From Novosphingobium sp. 28-62-57 (GTDB taxonomy: Bacteria; Pseudomonadota; Alphaproteobacteria; Sphingomonadales; Sphingomonadaceae): a stretch of 64,000 nt of DNA. Positions 51,505-59,044 of the stretch are shown here, one piece after another. Made by a program: the position numbers and the translations under genes. The stretch is from positions 186,001 through 250,000 of the forward strand of contig NCGO01000005.1 of assembly GCA_002256985.1 (NCBI GenBank), given 5' to 3'. Position 1 is the stretch's first letter; every line of letters starts with the position of its first letter. The notes below the pieces were generated by a model. The model made no database searches. It had not been told where the DNA came from and worked only from the letters and a program-made list of their open reading frames with translations.

Positions 51505-52710
51505 ATGCAACCGGTGATGACCGATCTTGTCCCAAATATCGAGCTTGACGACTTCAACCCCGAAGTCGCCGAAGATTTCGACAGTCCGCACATCGAATAT
51601 GCGCGGCTGCGGCGGGAATGCCCGGTGGCGCACACCAGCGCGCTCGGCGGGTTCTGGGCGCTTACCCGCTATGAAGATGTGAAGCGGGCAGCATCGGATT
51701 CGGCCACGTTCATCACCTCGGTGCAGAATGTCGTGCCCAAGATCGCCTATACCGGGCGGCGGCCCCCGCTGCACCTCGATCCGCCCGAGCACACCCCCTA
51801 TCGCAAGGCGCTCAATCCGCTGCTGTCGCTTGACCGGGCCGAAATGTTTGCCGATCGCGCCCGCGAATTGACCCGCCGCCTGCTCGATCCGATGGTGGCC
51901 AAGGGCGGGGGCGATATCTGTGTCGAACTGTCCAGCTATCTGCCGGTCCACGTCTTTGGCGAATGGATGCGCATGCCCGAAGAGTGGCTGGATACGCTGC
52001 ACGATGCCGGGCGCGCATTCATTCTGGCGGTGCATTGCAACAACCCCGAGGTGATGAAGAAAACCTCGCTGCGGCTTTATGACATGGCCCGCGCGCTGAT
52101 TGCGCTGCGCCATGAAGCGCCGCAAGACCCCGCGCTCGATCCCACCAGCGCGCTGATTGCAGCGCGACATGAGGGCGAGCCACTGCCCGACGAATTGCTG
52201 GTCGGCACCGTCCGTCAGGTGCTGGTTGTGGGCATCGTCGCGCCGATGGTGATGATTGGCAATGTCTGCGTCCACCTTGCCCGCGACAAGGCGCTGCAGC
52301 AGCAATTGCGCACAGACCCTTCGCTGATTCCGGCGGCGATCGAGGAATTCCTGCGGCTCTACACGCCCTATCGCGGCTTTGCGCGCACGGCGGTGTGCCC
52401 GGTCAACATGGGCGGGCGAACGATCCCCGAAGGCGAGGCGATTGCACTGATCTATGCCTCGGCCAACCGCGATGAAGACGTGTTCCCCGAACCGGACACA
52501 TTCATCCTCAACCGCCCCAACATTGCCCAGCATCTGGCCTTCGGGCGCGGGCCGCACAATTGCCCCGGCGTCCATCTGGGCCGCATGCAACTGCGCGTGA
52601 TGCTGGAGGAAATTCTGGCAGCCACGCGCGAGTTTGATCTTGATGGTCCGGTCACGGTCAGCCGCTGGCCCGAAATCGGCGCGCTGTCGGTGCCGCTCAG
52701 GTTTGCCTGA
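51505..52710 (+). CDS. Cytochrome P450
   Basis: 401 residues from ATG 51505; ATG 51517 is equally possible. The haem-binding loop FGRGPHNCPGVHLGRMQLR has the thiolate cysteine; the ExxR motif is EEFLRL; HLDPPEHTPYRK is the helix-C region. In the I-helix the usual acid-Thr pair is missing: the sequence reads VVGIVAPMVMIGN where A/G-G-x-D/E-T is expected. Class I bacterial P450s need ferredoxin and reductase, and neither is in this window. It is divergent from the MFS gene and followed by a LacI-family regulator gene. Confidence 0.92.
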   Translation: MQPVMTDLVPNIELDDFNPEVAEDFDSPHIEYARLRRECPVAHTSALGGFWALTRYEDVKRAASDSATFITSVQNVVPKIAYTGRRPPLHLDPPEHTPYRKALNPLLSLDRAEMFADRARELTRRLLDPMVAKGGGDICVELSSYLPVHVFGEWMRMPEEWLDTLHDAGRAFILAVHCNNPEVMKKTSLRLYDMARALIALRHEAPQDPALDPTSALIAARHEGEPLPDELLVGTVRQVLVVGIVAPMVMIGNVCVHLARDKALQQQLRTDPSLIPAAIEEFLRLYTPYRGFARTAVCPVNMGGRTIPEGEAIALIYASANRDEDVFPEPDTFILNRPNIAQHLAFGRGPHNCPGVHLGRMQLRVMLEEILAATREFDLDGPVTVSRWPEIGALSVPLRFA

Positions 52711-52792
52711 AACTCGGTGACCTGAGGGCCTGCAAAGAGCGCCAACAAACAGCGATTGCGTTTCACCGGCACAAGGCGCTAGCCACGGTGCC

Positions 52793-53818
52793 ATGACAGG
52801 CCAATCCGCCGAACCTTTCGATGCCCATGGAGCCAAGGCCGCCACGCTGGATGACGTGGCCACGCGCGCGGGTGTCTCCACCGCCACGGTCAGCCGCTTC
52901 ATCAACAATCCGCAAGTCGTTGCCAAGCCCACGGCAGAGCGAATACGCGAGGCGATCGCCGCCACCGGCTATATTCCGAACCTGCTGGCCGGCGGCCTTG
53001 CCTCCAGCAAGTCCAAGATGGTGGCGGTGCTGATCCCCTACCTGACCGATTCGATCTTCAACGATACGATGCAGACGATGGTCGAAGAACTGTCCGCCGC
53101 CGGAACCACCGTCATGCTCGGCCTGACCGGGGTGTCAGAGACGCGGACCGAAGACCTGATCCGCGCGGCCATCAGCCGCCGGGTCGATGCGATCATCTTT
53201 ACAGGTCCGGTGACGCCCCATGTCGAAGCGATGGTGCGGCGCAGCCCGGCGCTGTTCATTCAGGTCTGGGACCTGCCCGAAGATCCCATCGGCATCGCGG
53301 TGGGCTTTTCGCACCATGCAGCGGGGCGGGATATCGCCCGTTTCCTGATGTCGCGCGGATACCGGCGGCCGCACGTGGTGACCGCCCAGGGTGCGCGCGC
53401 CAACATGCGCCGCGATGGGCTGGTGTCCGAATGGCTGGCCGGGGGCAACGCTGCGCCCACCGAGGCCAGCGTTGAAGTGCCCTCGCGCTTTGGCCACGCC
53501 CGGCGCATTTTTGCAGAAATCCGCAGGCTTGATCAGATGCCCGATGTGGTGGTCTGCGGGTCGGACTATCTGGCCCAGGGCGTCATCGTTGAAGCGCTGG
53601 CCGCCGGTTTGCGCGTGCCCGAAGATATTGCCGTGGTCGGCTTTGGCAACAGCTCCATCGCCGGTGAAATGCGCCCGACGATCACCTCGGTCGAAGTGGA
53701 CGGTGCCCGTATCGCGCGCGAAGCCATTGCCGCTATCCGCAACCGCGCTGGCGCTGCGCTGCCGCAGGAACGCTGGATCGATGTCGGCTTTCGCCTCGTG
53801 GCCCGCGAAAGCGCCTGA
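52793..53818 (+). CDS. LacI-family transcriptional regulator
   Basis: 341 residues. Helix-turn-helix at about 18-65: TLDDVATRAGVSTATVSRFI, with recognition residues Thr-Ala as in GalR/CcpA-like proteins that bind AAGCGCTT-type sites. The effector domain includes SKSKMVAVLIPYLTDSIFND and PEDIAVVGFGNSSIAGEMRP. It follows the P450 gene by 82 bp on the same strand. The palindromes at 51472 and 25825 fit the binding specificity expected for this recognition helix, so it may control the P450/MFS promoter and perhaps the CocE-led operon (inference). Confidence 0.92.
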   Translation: MTGQSAEPFDAHGAKAATLDDVATRAGVSTATVSRFINNPQVVAKPTAERIREAIAATGYIPNLLAGGLASSKSKMVAVLIPYLTDSIFNDTMQTMVEELSAAGTTVMLGLTGVSETRTEDLIRAAISRRVDAIIFTGPVTPHVEAMVRRSPALFIQVWDLPEDPIGIAVGFSHHAAGRDIARFLMSRGYRRPHVVTAQGARANMRRDGLVSEWLAGGNAAPTEASVEVPSRFGHARRIFAEIRRLDQMPDVVVCGSDYLAQGVIVEALAAGLRVPEDIAVVGFGNSSIAGEMRPTITSVEVDGARIAREAIAAIRNRAGAALPQERWIDVGFRLVARESA

Positions 53819-53905
53819 ATCGCGCGCATGTGGCTGATGTTTAGAGCATCGCAAGACCTGCACTTTACAGCCCATTGCACAACAGCATTCGGGTAAGATC
53901 ACGGC

Positions 53906-54919
53906 ATGAAGATTCTTCTGACAGGCGGCGCAGGATATATCGGCAGCCACGCCGCCGTTGCCCTGCTCGAAGCCGGGCACAGCGTGGTCTGCTTTGACAA
54001 TTACGCCAACAGCAAGCCCGATATTGCCGTGCAGCTTGAACAGATCACCGGTTCGCAACCGGTCCTGATCAAAGGCGATATCCGCGATCGTGCGGCGCTC
54101 GATGCGCTGTTTTCGGCGCATAAGATTGATGCAGTGATTCATTTCGCGGGCCTGAAGGCGGTGGGAGAATCGGTGGCCAGGCCGCTCGATTATTATGAGA
54201 ACAATGTCTGGGGCACGGCGTGCCTGCTGCAGGCGATGACAGCTGCAGGCGTGCGCCAACTGGTGTTTTCCTCCAGCGCCACGGTTTACGGATCACCGCA
54301 ATATCTGCCGCTGGATGAAGCGCACCCGCGTTCGGCCACCAATCCCTATGGCCGCACCAAGCTGATAGTCGAGGAGATGCTGGAGGATCTGGCAGCCTCC
54401 GATCCTTCATGGCGCATCGCCATCCTGCGCTATTTCAATCCGGTGGGAGCCCATGCCAGCGGATTGATTGGTGAGGACCCGAACGGCATTCCCAATAACC
54501 TGATGCCCTTCGTCACCCGCGTGGCATCGGGCAAACTGGCGCAGCTTTCGGTGTTCGGCAACGATTACGATACGCCCGATGGCACCGGCGTGCGCGATTA
54601 CATTCACGTGGTCGATCTGGTCGAGGGCCACTTGGCCGCACTGACGCGCATCGCCAACGATGACCGGCCCCTGTCGATCTGGAATCTGGGCACTGGCACC
54701 GGCTATTCGGTGCTCGATCTGGTGCGCACGTTCGAGGCGGTGAACGATGTCACCGTGCCTTTCACCATCGCCCCGCGCCGCGCAGGCGATGTCGCCGCCT
54801 GCTATGCCGCACCAGACCGCGCGCGGGCAGAGCTGGGCTGGCAGGCGCAACGCGATCTGGCCGAGATGTGCCGTTCGGCCTGGCAGTTTGAAGCGCTGGC
54901 GGCCAAGCGCAACTCCTGA
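53906..54919 (+). CDS. galE: UDP-glucose 4-epimerase
   Basis: 337 residues. The NAD-binding motif LLTGGAGYIGSH is at residues 4-15; the catalytic Ser lies in SSSATVYG and the Tyr/Lys pair in NPYGRTKLIVEE. HFAGLKAVGESVARPLDYYE and ILRYFNPVGAHASGLIGEDP are diagnostic of GalE. It interconverts UDP-glucose and UDP-galactose for surface polysaccharides or galactose use. Stand-alone gene, not linked to other sugar-nucleotide genes in the window. Confidence 0.95.
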   Translation: MKILLTGGAGYIGSHAAVALLEAGHSVVCFDNYANSKPDIAVQLEQITGSQPVLIKGDIRDRAALDALFSAHKIDAVIHFAGLKAVGESVARPLDYYENNVWGTACLLQAMTAAGVRQLVFSSSATVYGSPQYLPLDEAHPRSATNPYGRTKLIVEEMLEDLAASDPSWRIAILRYFNPVGAHASGLIGEDPNGIPNNLMPFVTRVASGKLAQLSVFGNDYDTPDGTGVRDYIHVVDLVEGHLAALTRIANDDRPLSIWNLGTGTGYSVLDLVRTFEAVNDVTVPFTIAPRRAGDVAACYAAPDRARAELGWQAQRDLAEMCRSAWQFEALAAKRNS

Positions 54920-54977
54920 CCCTTCCGCTTGCATTGTTTGCAACTGCAACGCCATTGTTCGCACTTGCGAGATAAGA

Positions 54978-55060
54978 CTTCAAAGCCCATCTGAGTGAGG
55001 CCTTTCAGGCATCCTCTCCCAAAACTTCCCAGGGTCGGCCCAGCGCCGGCCCTTTTTTTT
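54978..55060 (+). ncRNA. Candidate small RNA (possibly suhB/mmgR-like)
   Basis: About 80 nt ending in a rho-independent terminator. The segment GCATCCTCTCCCAAAACTTC before the terminator is an unpaired C/A-rich stretch of the type used by Hfq-dependent small RNAs, and recalls the alphaproteobacterial suhB/mmgR family; that resemblance is from memory and uncertain. The 5' end is only estimated. The terminator is 112 bp past the galE stop, far for a simple galE terminator. Confidence 0.4.
55032..55060 (+). terminator. Rho-independent terminator
   Basis: Stem GGGTCGGC (55032-55039) with GCCGGCCC (55045-55052), one G-U pair, 5-nt loop, followed by eight T (55053-55060). Confidence 0.85.
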
Positions 55061-55127
55061 GCGCACGTTACCGCGGTCGCGAGTTCAAGCGCATTTGGTG
55101 ACCGTTAGGTTATCAAAGAAGAAGATA

Positions 55128-55408
55128 TTTCGCGCAGAGGCGCAAAGAAACTGCAATCGCGGCAAAGCCACCGCTAGAGCGGGATGACGTTAAACTGACT
55201 CAGATCTCCGTTCGTGTCGAGCGAAGTCGAGACACTTTGCGCGGTGTCTCGACTTCGTGCCGAAGGCACGAAGTTCATCCCGAGCATGTCGAGGGGCTCG
55301 ACATGAACGGGACATGTGTTGGATCAATGTAATGTCATCCCGGTTTACGAGGCTTCGCCGTAAATCCAGCTCCTCCGCGCCTCCGCGCCTCTGCGCCTCT
55401 GCGCGAAA
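55128..55408. repeat. GCAGAG-rich inverted repeat, second copy
   Basis: TTTCGCGCAGAGGCGCAAAG at 55128-55147 and its near inverse complement CTCTGCGCCTCTGCGCGAAA at 55389-55408. Same family as 1289-1458; here another palindrome lies between the arms. Confidence 0.6.
55208..55311. repeat. Palindromic intergenic repeat, diverged copy 3
   Basis: The left arm (from CCGTTCGTGTCGAGCGAAGT) is intact at 55208-55235. The right side begins normally (GTGTCTCGACTTCG) and then carries about 40 extra bp, ending in a variant arm (GGGGCTCGACATGAACGGG) at 55311. Confidence 0.8.
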
Positions 55409-55565
55409 CCCCTTTTCCTTTCTGAGAATGAACGGCAAAGTACGGCGCTCAAGAGCCACATACGCAATTCCACAAGCTTCAATTTACATAATCATTATTA
55501 TCAAGCCAATCCAGCTGTCTGCAACCGTGCAAGGGGAGCGCCATTCCTGACGCTCCCCGCACGTT

Positions 55566-56945
55566 TCACGCCGCCCTTGCTCGCAGTTCGTCAAAGCTGT
55601 GGCGGATGAGCAGGGCCCCATTGCGCCATACCGGACGCAGCAGGTTATCGGATGCGGCTACTTGCTCCGTTCGCCTCGCGACCAAGTGGCCCGATTCGGG
55701 CACCACCGCTTGCCGCCCGGCCTTGCTGGCCTTGCCAGGGTCGGTGGCAGGTGCCTTGGCCACATCGTGCCACACGCCATCGGCATCGCGCATGGCGTTG
55801 GCCTTCATCGCAAAGCGCAGGGTGTCGCGGTTGACTTGCTGAAGCAGGCCCCCACCCATGCCGAAGGCGATGTTGTCGATGGCAAAGCCTTCCTCGATCA
55901 GCCGGTCGATCAGCTTGGCAATCGTCGGCGGCGTCATGCCATCACCCTGGATCACGCGAACGTGAGGATCAAGCACGCGGTAGCCCTTGGCGTTGACTGT
56001 ACCGCCAAAGGCCTCCCACAGCGTCTTGACCGCCCGCACCGGGGTTTCCACCGGATCGCCGCTGTCGGGCCGCACCACCAGTGTACCCTTGCGCGTCAGC
56101 ACCTTGTCCCGCAGACTTCCGCCCCAGATGCCGGTCAGCGCGGCATCCAGATCATAGCTGTCCGACACGACAGCGACGATTTTGCCCTCGCCCTCGAAGG
56201 CGTCGAGCATGTTGGCATAGGCCGCTTCCTCGCGCTCCTTTCCCCAACTGGTAATCGTGCTGTGCTCGGCTGCCGGGATCGAGAAGCCGGCCATGTCTGC
56301 GCCGTAGTAACGACGGGCGGCAATCAGCCCCTCCATGGTGTCAGTCCCCATGAAGTTCACAAGGTGCGCCATACCGCCCAGCCCTGCGCTTTCGCCGCTG
56401 CTGGTGCCGCGCGCACCGAAGTCGTGCAGCTTGAACGGCAGCTGGCCTGCCACGTCCTCGCTGGTCTTTTCCAGCCCCGCGCGGATGATCAGGCGGCATA
56501 GGCGGCTGAGCGTGGCGACCGTGGTTGGATACCAGATCGCGCGCAGCAAGGCTGTTTCGATGAAAGTCGCCAGCCATGGCAAGCGCGGGTCCGTCGTCTC
56601 GACTTGCACCAAAGGCACGCCGGTCGGCACGATCATGCCTTCAGGCAAGGCGCGGATTTCGATGGGCAAGTAGCCGCCATGTTCGTCCAAAATGATCTGC
56701 CAGCCTGCGCGGTTGAACGGCACGCCATGGGCAATGCAGATTGCCTCGGCCTCCTCGATGTCAGCCGCGGTGATCGGACGCGCCAAATAGTCCATCAGAT
56801 AGGGCTGCAGCCCCATGAACAGCACTTCATCGGCAAAGTCATTGGGCCGCGCCTCGATATAGGCGCTGATCGCGCGCGCCTCGGGCGGGTATTGCAGGAA
56901 GTGGCTGTGCTTGTAGCTGTCGGTTGCCAGAATCAGGTTGGTCAT
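55566..56945 (-). CDS. nadV: Nicotinamide phosphoribosyltransferase
   Basis: 459 residues. The N-terminus NLILATDSYKHSHFLQYPP and the core HDFGARGTSSGESAGLGGMA, VVSDSYDLDAA, VVRPDSGDP and VIQGDGMTP match NadV/Nampt. It joins nicotinamide and PRPP to nicotinamide mononucleotide in the cytoplasm. It follows the nadM-Nudix gene by 59 bp on the same strand, so the two make NMN and then NAD. The NrtR-type operator upstream of nadM probably controls both. Confidence 0.95.
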   Translation of the reverse strand: MTNLILATDSYKHSHFLQYPPEARAISAYIEARPNDFADEVLFMGLQPYLMDYLARPITAADIEEAEAICIAHGVPFNRAGWQIILDEHGGYLPIEIRALPEGMIVPTGVPLVQVETTDPRLPWLATFIETALLRAIWYPTTVATLSRLCRLIIRAGLEKTSEDVAGQLPFKLHDFGARGTSSGESAGLGGMAHLVNFMGTDTMEGLIAARRYYGADMAGFSIPAAEHSTITSWGKEREEAAYANMLDAFEGEGKIVAVVSDSYDLDAALTGIWGGSLRDKVLTRKGTLVVRPDSGDPVETPVRAVKTLWEAFGGTVNAKGYRVLDPHVRVIQGDGMTPPTIAKLIDRLIEEGFAIDNIAFGMGGGLLQQVNRDTLRFAMKANAMRDADGVWHDVAKAPATDPGKASKAGRQAVVPESGHLVARRTEQVAASDNLLRPVWRNGALLIRHSFDELRARAA

Positions 56946-56974
56946 GATGTGAACTCCTCACATGATCGCCGGAT

Positions 56975-56989
56975 GCAGGGCTCCCCTGC
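56975..56989. other. Short hairpin between nadM-Nudix and nadV
   Basis: GCAGGG-ctc-CCCTGC with outer CGCCG/CGGCG complementarity. No T-run in the direction of transcription, so attenuation or mRNA processing between the two genes is possible but unproven. Confidence 0.4.
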
Positions 56990-57004
56990 GCGGCGTTTTA
57001 ATCT

Positions 57005-58069
57005 TCAAAGATCGGCCATTTCCTCGATGATGGCCCAATGGTCCTCGAACAGCATTTCCGGGGAAAGATCGCCAAAGCGATACCACTGCGCATGGGCCGC
57101 ATCGTCACCCCCTTTCACACTGAACAGCTTGCGGCGTTCAGGCAGGCGGAAGAGGAAGGCGTGGGTGATGATCCGCCCCCGCAAGCTCCGGTTCGGCGCA
57201 TCAAACACCCGCGTGCGCGCATCCTCGATGAAACTCGCCAGCATGGCGGGCGGGATCTGGCCCTTGCCATCGCTGATCGCGGTCTCCTCGCGCAGTTCCC
57301 GGATAGCCGCATCGCGGATCCGCTCGGCCGGGTTGACGAATCCGCCCGGCAGCGCAAGCAGGCCCTTGCCCGGTGCGCGCCCACGTTCAACGAGCAGGAT
57401 GTGGCCCGACTGGACGACAACAGCATCGGCGGTGACAAAAGGCCCCCTTCCCCATTGCGCCGGATAGGCGGCAAGGAACTCGGCTTCCTCAAGCAGCGCC
57501 TTGAACGTCTCGCCCAGCATGAACTCGCGCAGAAAGTCAGCCACGCCTGCAGAAAGGATGCTGGCGGGCACTTCCGGGATGCGCTGGAAATAGCGTTGGC
57601 GCACGTCGTTTGATGAAAAGGTGCCGTACTGGCTCTCAACCTGCAGGTTCTCCCATTCGGGGAACAGCTTGAGGTAATAGGACGAGGCATCCTTGCCATA
57701 ACCTGCCAGCGCCACCCGGAAATCGCGCAGGCCATGGTTCTGGAAGCCATGGCCGTTGCCATGCTCCAGCACCAGCGCGCGCACTGTGCGCTGGACCTGC
57801 GTGACCCATGCGGTGTCGGAATAGAGATGATCGTCAATCGGCGCGATGATCAACCGACCTTGCGCCACTTCGTGCCGGAAAGCGGAGCGCAGCATCGCCT
57901 CACGCTCGGCATATGTGAAGGGATTGCGCGGGTCGCGCGCGACATTGGCCGATCCCACCAGCACGATCAGGCGCTCGACCTGTTCGAGCGTGCGTGCGAT
58001 GACATGTTCGTGCCCCACATGCAGTGGCTGGAAGCGTCCGATGAAGACGCCGAAATCAAACTTGCCCAT
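57005..58069 (-). CDS. nadM: Bifunctional NMN adenylyltransferase / Nudix hydrolase
   Basis: 354 residues. N-terminal nucleotidyltransferase domain (about 1-185) with FIGRFQPLHVGHEHVI containing the H-x-G-H motif, and SANVARDPRNPFTYAEREAM. C-terminal Nudix domain with GGFVNPAERIRDAAIRELRE and EET close to the consensus box. It adenylates NMN to NAD; the Nudix half probably hydrolyses ADP-ribose or NAD derivatives. ATG 58069 starts MGKFDFGVFIGRFQP. Divergent from nrtR. Confidence 0.93.
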   Translation of the reverse strand: MGKFDFGVFIGRFQPLHVGHEHVIARTLEQVERLIVLVGSANVARDPRNPFTYAEREAMLRSAFRHEVAQGRLIIAPIDDHLYSDTAWVTQVQRTVRALVLEHGNGHGFQNHGLRDFRVALAGYGKDASSYYLKLFPEWENLQVESQYGTFSSNDVRQRYFQRIPEVPASILSAGVADFLREFMLGETFKALLEEAEFLAAYPAQWGRGPFVTADAVVVQSGHILLVERGRAPGKGLLALPGGFVNPAERIRDAAIRELREETAISDGKGQIPPAMLASFIEDARTRVFDAPNRSLRGRIITHAFLFRLPERRKLFSVKGGDDAAHAQWYRFGDLSPEMLFEDHWAIIEEMADL

Positions 58070-58139
58070 ATCCGAGGCTCCCCCAGATCGTTGAAACGAG
58101 GCGGACTCCCCGACTCGCATCTACCTTATGCACACTGGA

Positions 58140-58162
58140 CTTATATCCAGTCAAGATATAAG
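58140..58162. promoter_or_regulatory. NrtR-type operator
   Basis: CTTATATC (58140-58147) and GATATAAG (58155-58162), perfect 8-bp arms with a 7-bp spacer, in the divergent nadM/nrtR region. An overlapping ACTGGA/TCCAGT pair is also present. It lies 10 bp before the nrtR start. Confidence 0.7.
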
Positions 58163-58171
58163 ATCGTCGCC

Positions 58172-58816
58172 ATGAGCCATCCACCCTTCGCTGTCACGGT
58201 TGACCTCGTGCTGATGACCGTTGCCCATGGCACTCTGTCAGTCCTGCTGCAGCGCCGCGCAGAAGAGCCTTTTGGTGACAGGCTTGCACTGCCGGGAGGC
58301 TTCGTGGGCATTGACGAGGCATTGGACGAGGCTGCGAAGCGTGTGCTGGCAGACAAGGCGGGCCTTGCCGCCAAAGACAGCGCATGGCTCGAACAACTCT
58401 ACACTTTCGGCAACCCGCAGCGTGATCCCAGAATGCGGACAGTCAGCATTGCCTACTTTGCGTTGCTGCCGCATGTCGTGCTGGAAGAGGCGGTTGCAGC
58501 ACGGACGGACCTTACGCTTCACTCGGCCCCCAGTCCCGGCGAACGACTGGCATTCGACCACGCCGCGATCATCGCCACAGCGCATGAGCGGCTCCGCGGC
58601 AAGCTTGACTACACGCCCATCGCCTTCTCGCTGCTACCCGGCCTGTTCACCCTGCGTGATCTTCAGTCAATGCATGAGGCGATCACCGGCACGACCTTCA
58701 ACAAACCCGCCTTCCGCCGCCGGATGCTCGACACCGGTTGGATAGAGCCCACTGGTCAGCGTGAAAGCGACACGCCTTTCCGGCCAGCGGAGCTTTACCG
58801 ACGAAGAGTGTCGTGA
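58172..58816 (+). CDS. nrtR: NrtR family Nudix-related transcriptional regulator
   Basis: 214 residues. N-terminal Nudix-like domain (FAVTVDLVLMTVAHGTLSVL; LALPGGFVGIDEALDEAAKR) in which the catalytic REXXEE glutamates are altered (VLADKAG), as expected for a ligand-sensing rather than hydrolytic domain. The C-terminal ~70 residues (FTLRDLQSMHEAITGTTFNK, PAFRRRMLDTGWIEPTG) form the winged helix of the NrtR group. NrtR represses NAD-synthesis genes and is released by ADP-ribose. ATG 58172 follows the palindrome directly. Confidence 0.9.
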   Translation: MSHPPFAVTVDLVLMTVAHGTLSVLLQRRAEEPFGDRLALPGGFVGIDEALDEAAKRVLADKAGLAAKDSAWLEQLYTFGNPQRDPRMRTVSIAYFALLPHVVLEEAVAARTDLTLHSAPSPGERLAFDHAAIIATAHERLRGKLDYTPIAFSLLPGLFTLRDLQSMHEAITGTTFNKPAFRRRMLDTGWIEPTGQRESDTPFRPAELYRRRVS

Positions 58817-58898
58817 TGCTTCCCATCCCTGCGCTTTCCAAGCCCACCTGAGCGTCGCGGGCTTAGCTGCATTGCGCAACTTACCCCGGAAAAGCCTG

Positions 58899-58920
58899 AA
58901 AATGCAGGTTTGCGCATTTT
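58899..58920 (+). other. Hairpin in the nrtR-acyl-CoA ligase gap
   Basis: AAAATGC (58899-58905) and GCATTTT (58914-58920), extended by GCCT/AGGC at 58894-58897 and 58925-58928, followed by TT. It could be a weak terminator for nrtR. Otherwise nothing recognisable in 58817-59044. Confidence 0.4.
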
Positions 58921-59044
58921 TTATAGGCTTGTAATTCGCATATGATCCATTATCTCGGTTTCAAATGAAGCTGTGCATCGATTCGGTGAGAGGGATTTAT
59001 CGCATGATCAGGTCGCGCCCTATCGGCTGCGAACGGTGCCTGGT

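Larger units (their letters stand above)
54920..55565. other. 646-bp intergenic region between galE and nadV
   Basis: No convincing coding region. From left to right it holds a possible small RNA ending in a strong terminator (54978-55060), the left arm of the GCAGAG-rich repeat (55128-55147), a diverged copy of the GTTCGTGTCGAG palindrome (55208-55311), the right GCAGAG-type arm (55389-55408) and an AT-richer stretch near 55480-55510 where nothing is recognised. Confidence 0.7.

Noticed and set aside
51508-51524. AACCGGTGATGA near the P450 start as an additional uronate-regulon operator
   Set aside because: One half-site is lost beyond the core, and the AGCGCTT-type palindrome just upstream is a better candidate.
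51487-52965. A 500-residue N-terminal extension of the MFS frame across the P450 gene
   Set aside because: The extension is antisense to a complete P450; transporter homology begins only after about 51486.
58734-58747. Another ACACCGGT resembling the uronate operator
   Set aside because: It lies inside the nrtR coding region, matches only the core, and the surrounding genes concern NAD.
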